Of a stretch of DNA of 64,000 nt, positions 42,542 through 51,352 are shown one piece after another. Below the pieces are notes generated by a model. That model was not told the origin of the DNA, did not search any database, and saw only the letters and a program-made list of their open reading frames with translations. The DNA comes from Colimorpha_A sp045543555. GTDB lineage: Bacteria; Bacillota; Clostridia; Oscillospirales; CAG-272. The first letter of the stretch is position 1, and each line of letters begins with the position of its first letter. Where the stretch lies: NCBI GenBank assembly GCA_045543555.1, contig JAZQMQ010000019.1, positions 12,446 through 76,445 on the forward strand. The letters run 5' to 3'. The position numbers and the translations under genes are program-made.

Positions 42542-43081
42542 ATGGTGGCTGTAAAAGAAGAATATATCATCAATAGCGATAACACTGTTAGGTATGTATT
42601 GGGAAAATATAATTGCCGTCCATTAATTGTGTTTGGTATTAACCCGAGCGTTGCAACTGCGGAAAAGAATGACAGTACGATCAGTATAGTTGAACGAGTT
42701 GCTCAAATCAGAGGATGCGATGGTTATTTGATGCTAAATCTATATCCTTTGAGAGCAACGAACATTGAAAAAGGGTTCCCTAAAAAATATGACCAAAACG
42801 TTTGTGAGCTTAATTATCAATACATAAAAGAAAGAGTTTCAAAAGGTGATGAGATCGTTGCGGCGTGGGGAACGCATATTTGCGATCGAGCTTATTTTAT
42901 CGAAGCATTAAAACAAATAAACGATATAGTAAAACAAAACGGTGCAACGTGGGTTTGCTTAAGTAAAACCAAGCATGGACACCCGCATCATCCTACAAGG
43001 TTGGCTTACGATAAAATGACATTTGAAGAATTTGATATGGATGATTATTTCAAAAACGTTTTACTGAAGCAGAAAAAGTAG
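42542..43081 (+). CDS. DUF1643 protein
   Basis: A 179-residue soluble protein matching DUF1643: RPLIVFGINPSVATAEKNDSTI (residues ~30-51), YLMLNLYPLRATN (~62-74), DEIVAAWGTH and HGHPHHPTRL near the end. The family has no established activity; its N-P-S/T-A motif recalls uracil-DNA-glycosylase-like folds and could mean a nucleic-acid role. It lies between the HEPN-like gene and the GIY-YIG nuclease gene. Both neighbours and the island context suggest a defence role, which is inference. Confidence 0.8.
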   Translation: MVAVKEEYIINSDNTVRYVLGKYNCRPLIVFGINPSVATAEKNDSTISIVERVAQIRGCDGYLMLNLYPLRATNIEKGFPKKYDQNVCELNYQYIKERVSKGDEIVAAWGTHICDRAYFIEALKQINDIVKQNGATWVCLSKTKHGHPHHPTRLAYDKMTFEEFDMDDYFKNVLLKQKK

Positions 43082-43093
43082 AGGTACAAGCAT

Positions 43094-44332
43094 ATGAGTA
43101 AATACAACGTTTTATTTAAATATATTGATTTGCTTTCAAACGATTTATTTGGTAATTGGGTTGTAGATACTTTAAGTTCCGGAACTGTAGAAGACCCGAT
43201 ACAAATGCCGCATGTGCTGTATTCTTACACGGTGAACGAATTTATCCGAGATGTGCATTTGTGCTGGGAAAAGTCGGGACTTGAAGATTATATACAACTT
43301 TTGAATTCTCATAACATTGAATGGGACAGCGAATCTATGCGCAACACCAATGTTAGTGAGTTGCCGTCAGATGCTATTCTCGCGCTATTGCTTGGTGCTG
43401 TTCGTGCAGAAAAGTTTTGCGATGGAGCACTGCTTGGGTTCTTGAAAGACGGTAGCATACAGAAGTGGTTAGGTGCATTAAAAGCAAAAGAGAGTGAGAA
43501 TAAAATGAGTATAAAGCTGGATGATTTATTAAGAATTCCGGATTCTGAATCGAGTAATGCAAAAGTAAGGTTTAATCAATACGATGGGCATGATGATCCG
43601 ATGGATTTGTATTTGAGAAATCCCGAAATCGTCAATTCTCAATGGCTATTTTGGCGAAACAAGCAAAGATTTTTCAACGTAGGACAAATCGCTATTTGCC
43701 TGATGAAATTATCCAATGACGAATGGCTGTTAACTACTGTCAAACGTGTAACGCAAGAGCTTGATGTTACAAACGGCGTTAACTACATAGGAGAGGAACT
43801 CGAAGAGTACAAGCAATATTTCGGGCGTGTGAAAATTAAATACCATAGAACTTCACAGTCGCAAGGTATGTTCTATAACACTGTCCGTGATGACCTTGAA
43901 GTGCTCGAAATTCTTCCAAGTGTATTTGACGGAGATGAATTCCCCGGATATGATAAGGTTCGTCTATCATATACACAGTTGAAGTCCATTATTGAAAGAA
44001 AAAAGAAAAGCTGGATAGCTGCACTTGAAAATCAAAAGGCAGTATATCTGATTACCGATAAAAGCAACGGTAAGCTTTATGTTGGCTCTGCTACGAGCGA
44101 TAACGGCATGCTCCTTTCTCGTTGGTCGAGCTATGCCGAGAATGGACACGGCGGAAATGTAGAGCTTAAAAAGCTTGTTAACGAGCAAGGATTTGATTAC
44201 ATAAGGAAGAACTTCCAATACTCTATTTTGGAAAATTATAACGCAAGAATTGATGATAAGGTTATATTAGAACGAGAGTCTTGGTGGAAAGAAACCTTGC
44301 AGAGTAGAGCTTTTGGATATAACGATAATTAA
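43094..44332 (+). CDS. GIY-YIG nuclease domain protein
   Basis: A 412-residue protein. The C-terminal ~95 residues form a GIY-YIG nuclease: KAVYLITDKSNGKLYVGSAT gives the YLI...LYVG pair (in place of GIY and YIG), followed by a catalytic Arg in LLSRWSSYA and a Glu in VILERESWWK. The 310-residue N-terminal part has no recognised domain and probably binds DNA or a partner. GAGGTAC precedes the ATG. It is the third gene of a unit with the HEPN-like and DUF1643 proteins. A hairpin terminator follows. Confidence 0.78.
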   Translation: MSKYNVLFKYIDLLSNDLFGNWVVDTLSSGTVEDPIQMPHVLYSYTVNEFIRDVHLCWEKSGLEDYIQLLNSHNIEWDSESMRNTNVSELPSDAILALLLGAVRAEKFCDGALLGFLKDGSIQKWLGALKAKESENKMSIKLDDLLRIPDSESSNAKVRFNQYDGHDDPMDLYLRNPEIVNSQWLFWRNKQRFFNVGQIAICLMKLSNDEWLLTTVKRVTQELDVTNGVNYIGEELEEYKQYFGRVKIKYHRTSQSQGMFYNTVRDDLEVLEILPSVFDGDEFPGYDKVRLSYTQLKSIIERKKKSWIAALENQKAVYLITDKSNGKLYVGSATSDNGMLLSRWSSYAENGHGGNVELKKLVNEQGFDYIRKNFQYSILENYNARIDDKVILERESWWKETLQSRAFGYNDN

Positions 44333-44338
44333 TAAACA

Positions 44339-44375
44339 GCCGATGAGGAATCAATCGAAACCTTATCGGCTTTTC
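44339..44375 (+). terminator. Terminator after GIY-YIG gene (first of two near-identical hairpins)
   Basis: GCCGATGAGG pairs with CCTTATCGGC around the loop AATCAATCGAAA, followed by TTTT. Almost the same sequence is at 45127-45163. Confidence 0.85.
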
Positions 44376-44399
44376 TGCATATTAGCAACAGCGCGTTGC

Positions 44400-44428
44400 T
44401 TGTAATTCGTGATCAAAAATGTTATAAT
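44400..44428 (+). promoter_or_regulatory. Promoter of the HTH/zinc-ribbon gene
   Basis: TTGTAA (44400-44405), 17 bp, TATAAT (44423-44428), 30 bp before the start codon. Confidence 0.82.
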
Positions 44429-44458
44429 AGAACCACAGAAAACAAAGGCGGTAGCACT

Positions 44459-45121
44459 ATGGAAACGAAAGATATTATCCTTGAACTCAGAACAAAGCAC
44501 GGGCTCTCTCAGGACGAGCTTGCCGAAAAGGTATTCGTCACCCGTCAGGCAGTTTCTCGTTGGGAGAACGGCGAAACGATACCCAACACCGAAACGCTTA
44601 AATCTCTCTCCAAGTTGTTTGACGTGTCTATCAATACTCTCCTCGGCTGTCCCCGCGAGCTCGTCTGCGAATGCTGCGGTATGCCTCTTAAGGACACCGA
44701 TATCAGTCGCGAAAAAGATGGCTCGTTCAATGAGCATTACTGCGGATGGTGCTATGCCGACGGAGATTTTACTATGGATTTTTGGAAGCAGTATATTAAC
44801 CTCGGCGGTAAGGAAAGGTTTGAGGAATTTAAACAGCAGATCATCTCTGAATTCAACACCCTGCTTCATATTGAAGGACTGCCAAAGGTCGAAAGCCTTA
44901 ACGTGCTGTCGGGGAGCTTTATCAATCTGGAATATACATTGCCCAACGGACAAAAGGTAAAATTCCTTGACGATAACGCTACCTACCTCGGCAATCAGCT
45001 TGAATGTGAATTCGGCGGTGACCGTTGCTTCGGTATAGCCGCCAATATGGACTTCCTCTTGGTCTGCACCTACGAGGAAAACGGCGAAAATCCAGAGCTT
45101 GTTATTTATAAAAAGAGATAA
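44459..45121 (+). CDS. XRE-family regulator with zinc ribbon
   Basis: A 220-residue protein. Residues 1-60 are an XRE helix-turn-helix (HGLSQDELAEKVFVTRQAVSRWENG). After a short link, CECCGMPL and HYCGWCY (residues ~75-105) form a putative treble-clef or zinc ribbon (two CxxC). The C-terminal ~110 residues form a beta-rich domain (LEYTLPNGQKVKFLDD) of unknown role. This HTH-zinc ribbon combination is common in Clostridia. Monocistronic, with promoter and terminator. Confidence 0.85.
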   Translation: METKDIILELRTKHGLSQDELAEKVFVTRQAVSRWENGETIPNTETLKSLSKLFDVSINTLLGCPRELVCECCGMPLKDTDISREKDGSFNEHYCGWCYADGDFTMDFWKQYINLGGKERFEEFKQQIISEFNTLLHIEGLPKVESLNVLSGSFINLEYTLPNGQKVKFLDDNATYLGNQLECEFGGDRCFGIAANMDFLLVCTYEENGENPELVIYKKR

Positions 45122-45126
45122 AAATT

Positions 45127-45163
45127 GCCGATGAGGAATCAATCGAAACCTCATCGGCTTTTC
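45127..45163 (+). terminator. Terminator after HTH/zinc-ribbon gene (second near-identical hairpin)
   Basis: GCCGATGAGG pairs with CCTCATCGGC around the same loop AATCAATCGAAA as at 44339-44375, followed by TTTT. Confidence 0.85.
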
Positions 45164-45187
45164 TCATTTCATCACCTTGATAATCTG

Positions 45188-46195
45188 TCAGATGCAGGGT
45201 TTGTATTCGTCGAGACCCACTTTATGATACACCTCACGATATTCTTTCATACGCTGTTCTTTACATCTTTCCCATATGCTGTCGTCATAGAAATCACGGA
45301 TCAGATGATATGCACGCTCGATCATGGCATCACACTCTTCCAAACGCCCGAGTTTGTACAGACATCCGGCAGCTGCAAGTCGTACAAGGCCTTCCGCAGG
45401 ACCCGGTCCCTGTAGCAAATAATACTCTTGGGGAATCGGTCTGTTCCAAAAACGTTCGATTAGATCTGCCGCTTCTTCAAATGACCAAAGTGCATTTTCG
45501 TAATCGCCGGCTGCAAAGAAACTGAATCCTTCTGACTCGCAGACCATGTGCAGTTCCTGATGTGCCCACCGTTTCCATTCTCTTGTTTCATGCAAACGAT
45601 CTTCTTCGTTCAAAAACATCGAAGTACAGCGCATCCGATCATAAATATCCAAATGATACCGATATGGCATAGATTCGATTAGCTTTTTTCCTTCGTTATA
45701 TCGACCGGTTGTGATATAGATATCCGCCATATCTCCCATAACACCGAGATAGATAAAAGAATCCTCACATTCTTCGCAGATCTGCTTTCCGAGTTCCAGC
45801 GCTTTTTCCACAAGATCGGTTCTACCATGTGCCCGGATCTCCCCGGCATACCACTCCAGCAGTTCTCGTTTCAGAATATATCCGGTGGGATAATCGGCGA
45901 TTCCTGCCAGAAGGATTTTTTCTGCCTCTTCAAACGGGCGTCCGCCTCTGGAGTTATACAGCACATTCATGATGTTTTCTTCCAGTTTGTCCGCATCATA
46001 ATTGAACAACGTATCCATGCTCACACAAAAATATCCCGCAATTACCGGAAGCATGGCGATATCCGGATACCCTGTGTTCATTTCCCATTTGGAAACCGCC
46101 TGAGAAGTGATACCAAGGGCAGATGCCAGTTGTTCCTGTGTGATTCCTTTTTTCTTTCGCAATTCGCGGATTTTGTTTCCGATATTCATTTCCAT
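45188..46195 (-). CDS. XRE-family regulator with TPR-like C-terminus
   Basis: A 335-residue regulator: N-terminal helix-turn-helix (KKGITQEQLASALGITSQAVSKWEM, residues ~13-38) and a long helical C-terminal domain with TPR-like repeats (residues ~80-330, e.g. LVEKALELGKQICEECEDSF). Such proteins often respond to peptides or other signals, but none is indicated here. AAAGGAGC precedes the ATG. It is monocistronic, with a TTGATT/TATACT promoter. Confidence 0.88.
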   Translation of the reverse strand: MEMNIGNKIRELRKKKGITQEQLASALGITSQAVSKWEMNTGYPDIAMLPVIAGYFCVSMDTLFNYDADKLEENIMNVLYNSRGGRPFEEAEKILLAGIADYPTGYILKRELLEWYAGEIRAHGRTDLVEKALELGKQICEECEDSFIYLGVMGDMADIYITTGRYNEGKKLIESMPYRYHLDIYDRMRCTSMFLNEEDRLHETREWKRWAHQELHMVCESEGFSFFAAGDYENALWSFEEAADLIERFWNRPIPQEYYLLQGPGPAEGLVRLAAAGCLYKLGRLEECDAMIERAYHLIRDFYDDSIWERCKEQRMKEYREVYHKVGLDEYKPCI

Positions 46196-46244
46196 TGTTG
46201 TTGCTCCTTTCGGGAAATTCAGCGTAGGTACCTTGCTTGATTAT

Positions 46245-46273
46245 AGTATAACATGCCTTTATCAATGAATCAA
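46245..46273 (-). promoter_or_regulatory. Promoter of the XRE/TPR regulator
   Basis: On the minus strand TTGATT (46268-46273), 17 bp, TATACT (46245-46250). Confidence 0.75.
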
Positions 46274-46336
46274 CAACCGCATTTTTGAAAAAATACAACG
46301 GATAGTTGGATGATTTGGATAAGTAAATATGGTAAA

Positions 46337-46370
46337 AGCCTCTGAGAAATCTCTCGACTTCTCAGAGGCT
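46337..46370. terminator. Terminator after the GNAT gene
   Basis: AGCCTCTGAGAA (46337-46348) pairs with TTCTCAGAGGCT (46359-46370); T residues follow on both strands. Confidence 0.82.
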
Positions 46371-46380
46371 AATTTTACGT

Positions 46381-47034
46381 TTATCTTACAACAGACGAAT
46401 GCCTATAGATGTAAAACTCCTCTTGACTTGGCATCCACTTCTTTTCCTTGGGCGGAAAAGTCGCGTCAAAGGCTTCCACGGCGGAAACGTCCTCGCAACA
46501 GTCGGCGGCGGTGGAAGGAGTATACATCCACTTTTTGCCGTCAAGCGCGTTTGGTACAAGTTCCGCAACTAAAGGCGCCGTCGGAAAGTTGCCGTCAACG
46601 ACAAAGCTGACGTTCTTCTTTTTACAGCTCACAAACCCACGGCTGACATAGTTGCCCGGATTCCCGAAGTTGATGTTCACGTCGTAACCCATTCCGCGTG
46701 CAACCTCAAATGAATGCTCTATCAGCAGCTTGCCAAGCTTCTGCCTTTGGTATTCGGGCGCAACGCAAAGCGGACCGAAAGAGAGTATTTCCTTGCGTTC
46801 TCCGTTCTCATCCTCAAGCCACGCCTTCGTGTACATGATGTTGCCGATAATTTTGCCGTCCTTCTCAAGCACAAACGCAAGCTCGGGAATGAAGTCAGGA
46901 TGATTTCGCATCATATGCACGTAGTAATGCTCGTCCGCCCCCGGCTTGTAGACATTCCAGAACGCCTCGCGGGTTAATTCTTCAACCGCTCTGTAGTCTT
47001 TTTCTGTTTCTAAACGTATCGTCAAATTTTCCAT
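46381..47034 (-). CDS. GNAT-family N-acetyltransferase
   Basis: A 217-residue acetyltransferase. Motif A of the fold is visible as LSFGPLCVAPEYQRQKLGKLLIEHSFEVARGMGY (residues ~83-116; R/Q-x-x-G-x-G/K variant for acetyl-CoA binding), with the strand AFVLEKDGKIIGNIMY before it. The C-terminal ~80 residues (KKWMYTPSTAADCCEDV) are particular to a subgroup. The substrate is unknown. It lies alone on the minus strand between regulators. The start 47034 is preceded by AAAGGA. Confidence 0.88.
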   Translation of the reverse strand: MENLTIRLETEKDYRAVEELTREAFWNVYKPGADEHYYVHMMRNHPDFIPELAFVLEKDGKIIGNIMYTKAWLEDENGERKEILSFGPLCVAPEYQRQKLGKLLIEHSFEVARGMGYDVNINFGNPGNYVSRGFVSCKKKNVSFVVDGNFPTAPLVAELVPNALDGKKWMYTPSTAADCCEDVSAVEAFDATFPPKEKKWMPSQEEFYIYRHSSVVR

Positions 47035-47376
47035 TTTAAAATCCTTTCATAGTTGTGACGCTCAATATACGAGAGGATCGCGAGAATGTATTTGCAAACC
47101 CTCTCGTTTACAATACAATCTCCAAGGTGTTGTTTTTCTTCAAACAGCATTCTCCAAAAAATAAATTCGGCTTGCACCGTCCTTTTATTATATCATAAAA
47201 TCACAAAACCGTCAACCGTTGCTCCGCAGTAAACAAAGAAAGGAAACACCGATGAAGAACATAATGTTTCCTCGTCGGCTTTATCATTTCCATAGTAATA
47301 GAGCAATCAACTCCGATATCTGTTTGCCCCGCAATAGCCAAAAAATCAATAATAAAGCATGAATGAACAATAAAAA
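47035..47376. other. Gene-poor gap between GNAT and the R-M unit
   Basis: The stretch contains the second copy of the TTGCTCCGCAGTA repeat (47219-47240), which leads into a 36-codon open frame (47252-47362) with an AAAGGAA site but no protein-like composition; it is probably a cassette scar. No other gene is visible. Confidence 0.5.
47219..47240 (+). repeat. Dispersed repeat, copy 2
   Basis: TTGCTCCGCAGTA followed by AACAAAGAA; 21 of 22 bases match the copy at 41464-41485. A weaker match (GCAATAAACAAAGAAAGG) lies at 61595 before the excisionase-like gene. Confidence 0.65.
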
Positions 47377-47434
47377 CCGATATATCGGTGACAAAAACCG
47401 AAATATCGTTGAAATCGCTTGCATTATCGGTGAG
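47377..47434. promoter_or_regulatory. Candidate operators of the R-M control gene
   Basis: Palindrome CCGATATATCGG (47377-47388), an imperfect copy CCGAAATATCG (47398-47408) with centres 21 bp apart, and a third half site ATTATCGGTGAG (47423-47434) that overlaps the promoter. Two sites spaced by about two DNA turns upstream of an HTH gene fit binding by the encoded regulator. Confidence 0.65.
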
Positions 47435-47447
47435 TTTATGATATAAT
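47419..47447 (+). promoter_or_regulatory. Promoter of the R-M operon
   Basis: TTGCAT (47419-47424), 17 bp, TATAAT (47442-47447), 32 bp before the first gene. Confidence 0.8.
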
Positions 47448-47479
47448 GAAAACACAAATATTGAATTGAGGGGCCAATA

Positions 47480-47695
47480 ATGGTTAGTTACAACAAATTA
47501 TGGAAGAAGCTTATTGATCTTAAGCTCAATAAAAAAGAATTAAAAGAGGCTACGGGTATAGGTTCCACCACTATAACTAAGTTGACAAACGATGAGTTGG
47601 TTTCGATGGAAGTAATGATGAAGATCTGCTTGTTTTTAAATTGTGATATAGGTGATGTCATGACTTTTACATTTAACAAGGAGGTGAAGGAATGA
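47480..47695 (+). CDS. XRE/Cro-type control protein of the R-M system
   Basis: A 71-residue helix-turn-helix protein: LKLNKKELKEATGIGSTTITKLTNDELVSMEVMMKICLFLNCDIGD. The size and position (ATGA overlap with the methyltransferase) match the small C (controller) proteins of R-M operons, which delay nuclease expression after entry into a new host. TGAGGGG precedes the ATG. The palindromes upstream are its probable sites. Confidence 0.8.
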   Translation: MVSYNKLWKKLIDLKLNKKELKEATGIGSTTITKLTNDELVSMEVMMKICLFLNCDIGDVMTFTFNKEVKE

Positions 47696-49794
47696 AAGCA
47701 ATTACTCTATTTTCCGGTGCGGGTATTGATGAGTTTTATTTGAAAGATTGTGGCATAGAAGTTATTTTAGCTAATGAGATTATTAGCGCACGTGCCGAAG
47801 CATACAAACAGTTGCATGAAAATCAAAATGTTATTTGCGATGATATATGCAAAAACGAAGTGAAAGAGTTGATATCGAATTTTGCGATAGAGAATAATGT
47901 TGATTTGATTATTGCTACACCTCCTTGTCAGGGCTTGAGTTGGGCAGGTGCAAACAAGAATTTAGAAGCATTATTAGGAGATAAGAGAAACTTCCTGGTT
48001 TTGAATGCTATCGATATCATCGATAAAGTGATGCCGAGCTATATCCTCATTGAGAATGTTCCGCGTTTTTCCGAAATGCTATTTCCGCATGATGGGAAAC
48101 TTGTTTCACTAAAAACGCTTCTGGAATCTAAATATGGAGAACAGTACAATTTGGATGTTCAAATATTGAACGCTGCGGATTATGGTGTCCCACAGTATAG
48201 ACAAAGAATAGTTTTTAGACTGTGGAGAAAAGACTTGAACTGGGAACTACCACAACCAGAAGAACATGTGACTCTAAAAGAAGCTATTGGAGATTTGCCA
48301 AGCATTGAAGCTGGAGAATCTACAGGTATCAAAAACCACTTTGCAAGAAAACATCCGGATAATCATGTAACTTGTATGCGCCACACTCCCACAGGCAAAA
48401 CTGCATACGACAACGAGGTGCATTTTCCTAAAAAAGCTGACGGCGAGATGATAAAAGGCTTTAAGAATACTTTTAAAAGAATGTCTTGGGATAAGCCTGC
48501 TCCTACAGTTACCATGAGAAACGACATCATTTCTTCTCAAGAAAATGTTCATCCCGGAAGATTGTTGGACAATGGTACATATTCTGATGCTCGAGTTTTA
48601 TCGCTGAGAGAGTTGTTGATTGTATCTTCTATGCCTGCCGATGTAGACATACCCAATAATTTGACAGAAACTTCATTTAGACAAATAGTTGGCGAAGGAA
48701 TTCCTCCACTTATGTTATCAAAAATTTTAAGCGGTATTTCCCAAAAGAGAATCAAAGCAATGAGTATGTTTTCGGGTGGTGGTATTGCCGAAACATACTT
48801 TGAAGAAATCGGTATAGATGTTCTGGTGGCAAATGAACTTCGCCCCGAAAGAGCACAGTTCTATAAAGAAAACCATCCCAATACAAAAATGATCTGTGGT
48901 GACATTACAAAGGATGAGGTGTTTGAACAACTGATTTCCGAAGCTCAAAAAGAAAATATAGAGTTCTTGATTGCTACTCCTCCGTGTCAGGGTATGAGCA
49001 CTTTGGGATTGAAGCAATATGATACTGATGAAAGAAACATTCTGTTCTTTTACGTAATAAAAGCAATGGATATTCTTAAGCCTAATTATCTATTTATCGA
49101 AAATGTTCCTAAGTTCTTACAGCTAAAGTATCATTACAATAACAAGCTTTGCGATGTAATAGAAATTCTTTCAGAACGATACAAAGACGAATATGTAGTG
49201 GACTTTAAGATCCTTAATGCGATGAATTATGGAGTTCCTCAGAGCAGACCGAGACTCATAATAAAAATGCACAAAAAGGATCTAATTTGGGAATGGCCTG
49301 ACGAAGAACCTATCATAACTTTACGTGAGGCTATTGGGGATTTGCCAAGCCTCGAGTCTGGTGAAAAGAGTGATATCAAATGGCATAATGCGTTAGTTCA
49401 TAACGCTATGCAGGTAGAAGCATTAAGCCATACTCCAGAAGGCAAGAGCGCCATGGCAAATGAGGTGTATTATCCCAAAAAGAAAGATGGTACGAAAGTT
49501 AAAGGTTTTCATAACACATACAAACGTATGAAATGGGATGAACCGGCTCCTGCCCGTACAACCAATAGTGCATTGATCAGTGGACATAACAATGTTCACC
49601 CTGGAAGGTTGAAACCGGATGGAACTTGGAGTGATGCAAGAGTTCTGACTCTTAGAGAACTTATCATCGTTTCCTCTCTTCCTTTGACATGGAATATTCC
49701 CGAACAGTATAAGGAAACTTTTATTCGAGAAATAATCGGTGAAGCGATACCGCCCATGCTCAGTAAAAGAATCGTGGAAAAGATATTGAGGTGA
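47692..49794 (+). CDS. Fused tandem cytosine-5 DNA methyltransferase (two complete catalytic domains)
   Basis: A 700-residue fusion of two full m5C methyltransferases. Domain 1 (residues ~1-345): SAM motif FSGAGID at 7-13, catalytic PPC with Cys79, ENV at 121-123, QYRQR at 168-172. Domain 2 (~354-700): MFSGGGI at 359-365, PPC with Cys432, ENV at 470-472, SRPR later. The variable regions are also related (GFKNTFKRMSWDKPAP versus GFHNTYKRMKWDEPAP), so the fusion came from tandem duplication. Asymmetric (type IIS) sites need one activity per strand, which a double enzyme supplies. It overlaps the controller gene (ATGA) and is 4 bp before the nuclease gene. Confidence 0.93.
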   Translation: MKAITLFSGAGIDEFYLKDCGIEVILANEIISARAEAYKQLHENQNVICDDICKNEVKELISNFAIENNVDLIIATPPCQGLSWAGANKNLEALLGDKRNFLVLNAIDIIDKVMPSYILIENVPRFSEMLFPHDGKLVSLKTLLESKYGEQYNLDVQILNAADYGVPQYRQRIVFRLWRKDLNWELPQPEEHVTLKEAIGDLPSIEAGESTGIKNHFARKHPDNHVTCMRHTPTGKTAYDNEVHFPKKADGEMIKGFKNTFKRMSWDKPAPTVTMRNDIISSQENVHPGRLLDNGTYSDARVLSLRELLIVSSMPADVDIPNNLTETSFRQIVGEGIPPLMLSKILSGISQKRIKAMSMFSGGGIAETYFEEIGIDVLVANELRPERAQFYKENHPNTKMICGDITKDEVFEQLISEAQKENIEFLIATPPCQGMSTLGLKQYDTDERNILFFYVIKAMDILKPNYLFIENVPKFLQLKYHYNNKLCDVIEILSERYKDEYVVDFKILNAMNYGVPQSRPRLIIKMHKKDLIWEWPDEEPIITLREAIGDLPSLESGEKSDIKWHNALVHNAMQVEALSHTPEGKSAMANEVYYPKKKDGTKVKGFHNTYKRMKWDEPAPARTTNSALISGHNNVHPGRLKPDGTWSDARVLTLRELIIVSSLPLTWNIPEQYKETFIREIIGEAIPPMLSKRIVEKILR

Positions 49795-49798
49795 TAAC

Positions 49799-51352
49799 AT
49801 GAAGTTAACCTACAACAGAGAATCGTCAAAAGAAAAATGGACCATCATGCAATATCTTAGAGATTTCGACCTGATGACCGCCTTTGCGTATGCTTTGCGT
49901 GAATCTCCTACCGAATTGTCTGTTGAAAATCTTTTGGATATTATGGGACAGCTTGAAGAAAAGGGAATCTACAAACCCACAAGCAAGAAGCCACAAAAAG
50001 GTGAAAAAGCTGAAAAGAACATAAACACTGCCTTGTTTAGAAGTGTCCAGATTGCTTGGTACATGTTTGGATATTATGATAAAAACAGCAATAGACGCAA
50101 GCAAAAGAAGTTCGTCTTTAGTCCCTTGGGGAATCTCTTGCTTGACAATATTGAGGATAAGGCAAAGAGCTCTAAGATATTCCTTACGATGCTGTTTTCT
50201 TTAGCATTCAGACAGCAGTTCAGCATGATGAACAGACAGTTTAATCTTTATCCGTATCGCCTGCTGTTTCAATTGTTGAAAGATCCTCGACTTGAAGGAA
50301 AACTTTATAGCGATGAAGCCACGTATTTGCTTATGTTTACAAAGACAATTGATAAGCAGAAATATGAGGGTTTAGTTGAAGATATTTTGGAAGTTCGTAA
50401 AATGTCTCCCAAAGTTAAGTACGAACTATTCAAACAAAACGAAGGTGTGATGGCGTTAGCGATTCAAGAGTGGAAATATGCTTGCGGCATGCTGCAATCT
50501 GCTAATATTGTAGATTGGGCAGTTCCGAAAGAAAGCATAGGTTCGTTAGCTCAAGGCGTAACCACGAGCAGACATGCTAAGAAGCCAACAATGCGTGCGT
50601 ATAAGATGGATTACATATCCGTCAGAGCTGATATGGATGCTTATCTAAGCATATTGCTTTCGAATTATCCGTACGATGTCATTCCTTATACTGCAGAGGA
50701 GCAAGAAAGTGGATTTGAAAAGGATATAATCTTTAGATTGTACAATTTCTATCCTACAGAATTACTTGTTGAACTTGGAATGCCTACGGCCAAAGAGCGC
50801 AAATTGACATCCATGCTGAATCAGGTCGATATCATTAACGAATATGCTTACAACAAATATATGGATCTGACAGGCACGGGTTTTGAATATGTGCTAAGAG
50901 ATGCGTTTAATCTATTCTCCGATGTAGAAGCAGAGAAGATTGGTGGTGCTGGCAAAACCGATATTGAATGTCTGTATATTTTGCCAAAAGCTAAAAAGAA
51001 GTTCGATGTAGAAGCTAAATCTCGGAATAAAAAGTTAAGCGAAATTAATCCGAGGCGTTTGAGGGAACACAGAGAATCGGTTCAATCTCGATATACCTTA
51101 ATTGTTGCACCGTCTTTTGCTTCTGGTGTAAAGGCTGATATTGAAAAAGAACTTGCTGTTTTAATTGAGTCCAATGTGCTTTCTCAATATCTTTATCAGT
51201 ATATATGTGCAGAAGCTAAGCGCGATACAGATAGCATACTGATCTCCTATAGAGATTTGGAGGAAATGGTACTCGATAATTTGGGCAAAGATCTTACGCC
51301 CGTTTTGCGAGAATTTATATTTGATAAGTATGGACACAATTGCGCAGTGTAA
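49799..51352 (+). CDS. Probable type IIS restriction endonuclease (AlwI/FokI-like, PD-(D/E)xK)
   Basis: A 517-residue protein. The C-terminal third holds a PD-(D/E)xK nuclease core: GAGKTDIE (Asp388), then the strand FDVEAKS (Glu405-x-Lys407). The N-terminal two thirds are helical and probably read the target sequence. The overall length and plan resemble AlwI-type nucleases (separate recognition and cleavage parts). Its gene directly follows the double methyltransferase and its end overlaps the next methyltransferase gene by 23 bp. A role as the nuclease of the R-M system is inferred from motif and place. Confidence 0.8.
   Translation: MKLTYNRESSKEKWTIMQYLRDFDLMTAFAYALRESPTELSVENLLDIMGQLEEKGIYKPTSKKPQKGEKAEKNINTALFRSVQIAWYMFGYYDKNSNRRKQKKFVFSPLGNLLLDNIEDKAKSSKIFLTMLFSLAFRQQFSMMNRQFNLYPYRLLFQLLKDPRLEGKLYSDEATYLLMFTKTIDKQKYEGLVEDILEVRKMSPKVKYELFKQNEGVMALAIQEWKYACGMLQSANIVDWAVPKESIGSLAQGVTTSRHAKKPTMRAYKMDYISVRADMDAYLSILLSNYPYDVIPYTAEEQESGFEKDIIFRLYNFYPTELLVELGMPTAKERKLTSMLNQVDIINEYAYNKYMDLTGTGFEYVLRDAFNLFSDVEAEKIGGAGKTDIECLYILPKAKKKFDVEAKSRNKKLSEINPRRLREHRESVQSRYTLIVAPSFASGVKADIEKELAVLIESNVLSQYLYQYICAEAKRDTDSILISYRDLEEMVLDNLGKDLTPVLREFIFDKYGHNCAV

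Noticed and set aside
47252..47362. 36-codon open frame after the second dispersed repeat
   Set aside because: It has an AAAGGAA site but no recognisable or protein-like sequence; more likely a cassette scar than a gene.
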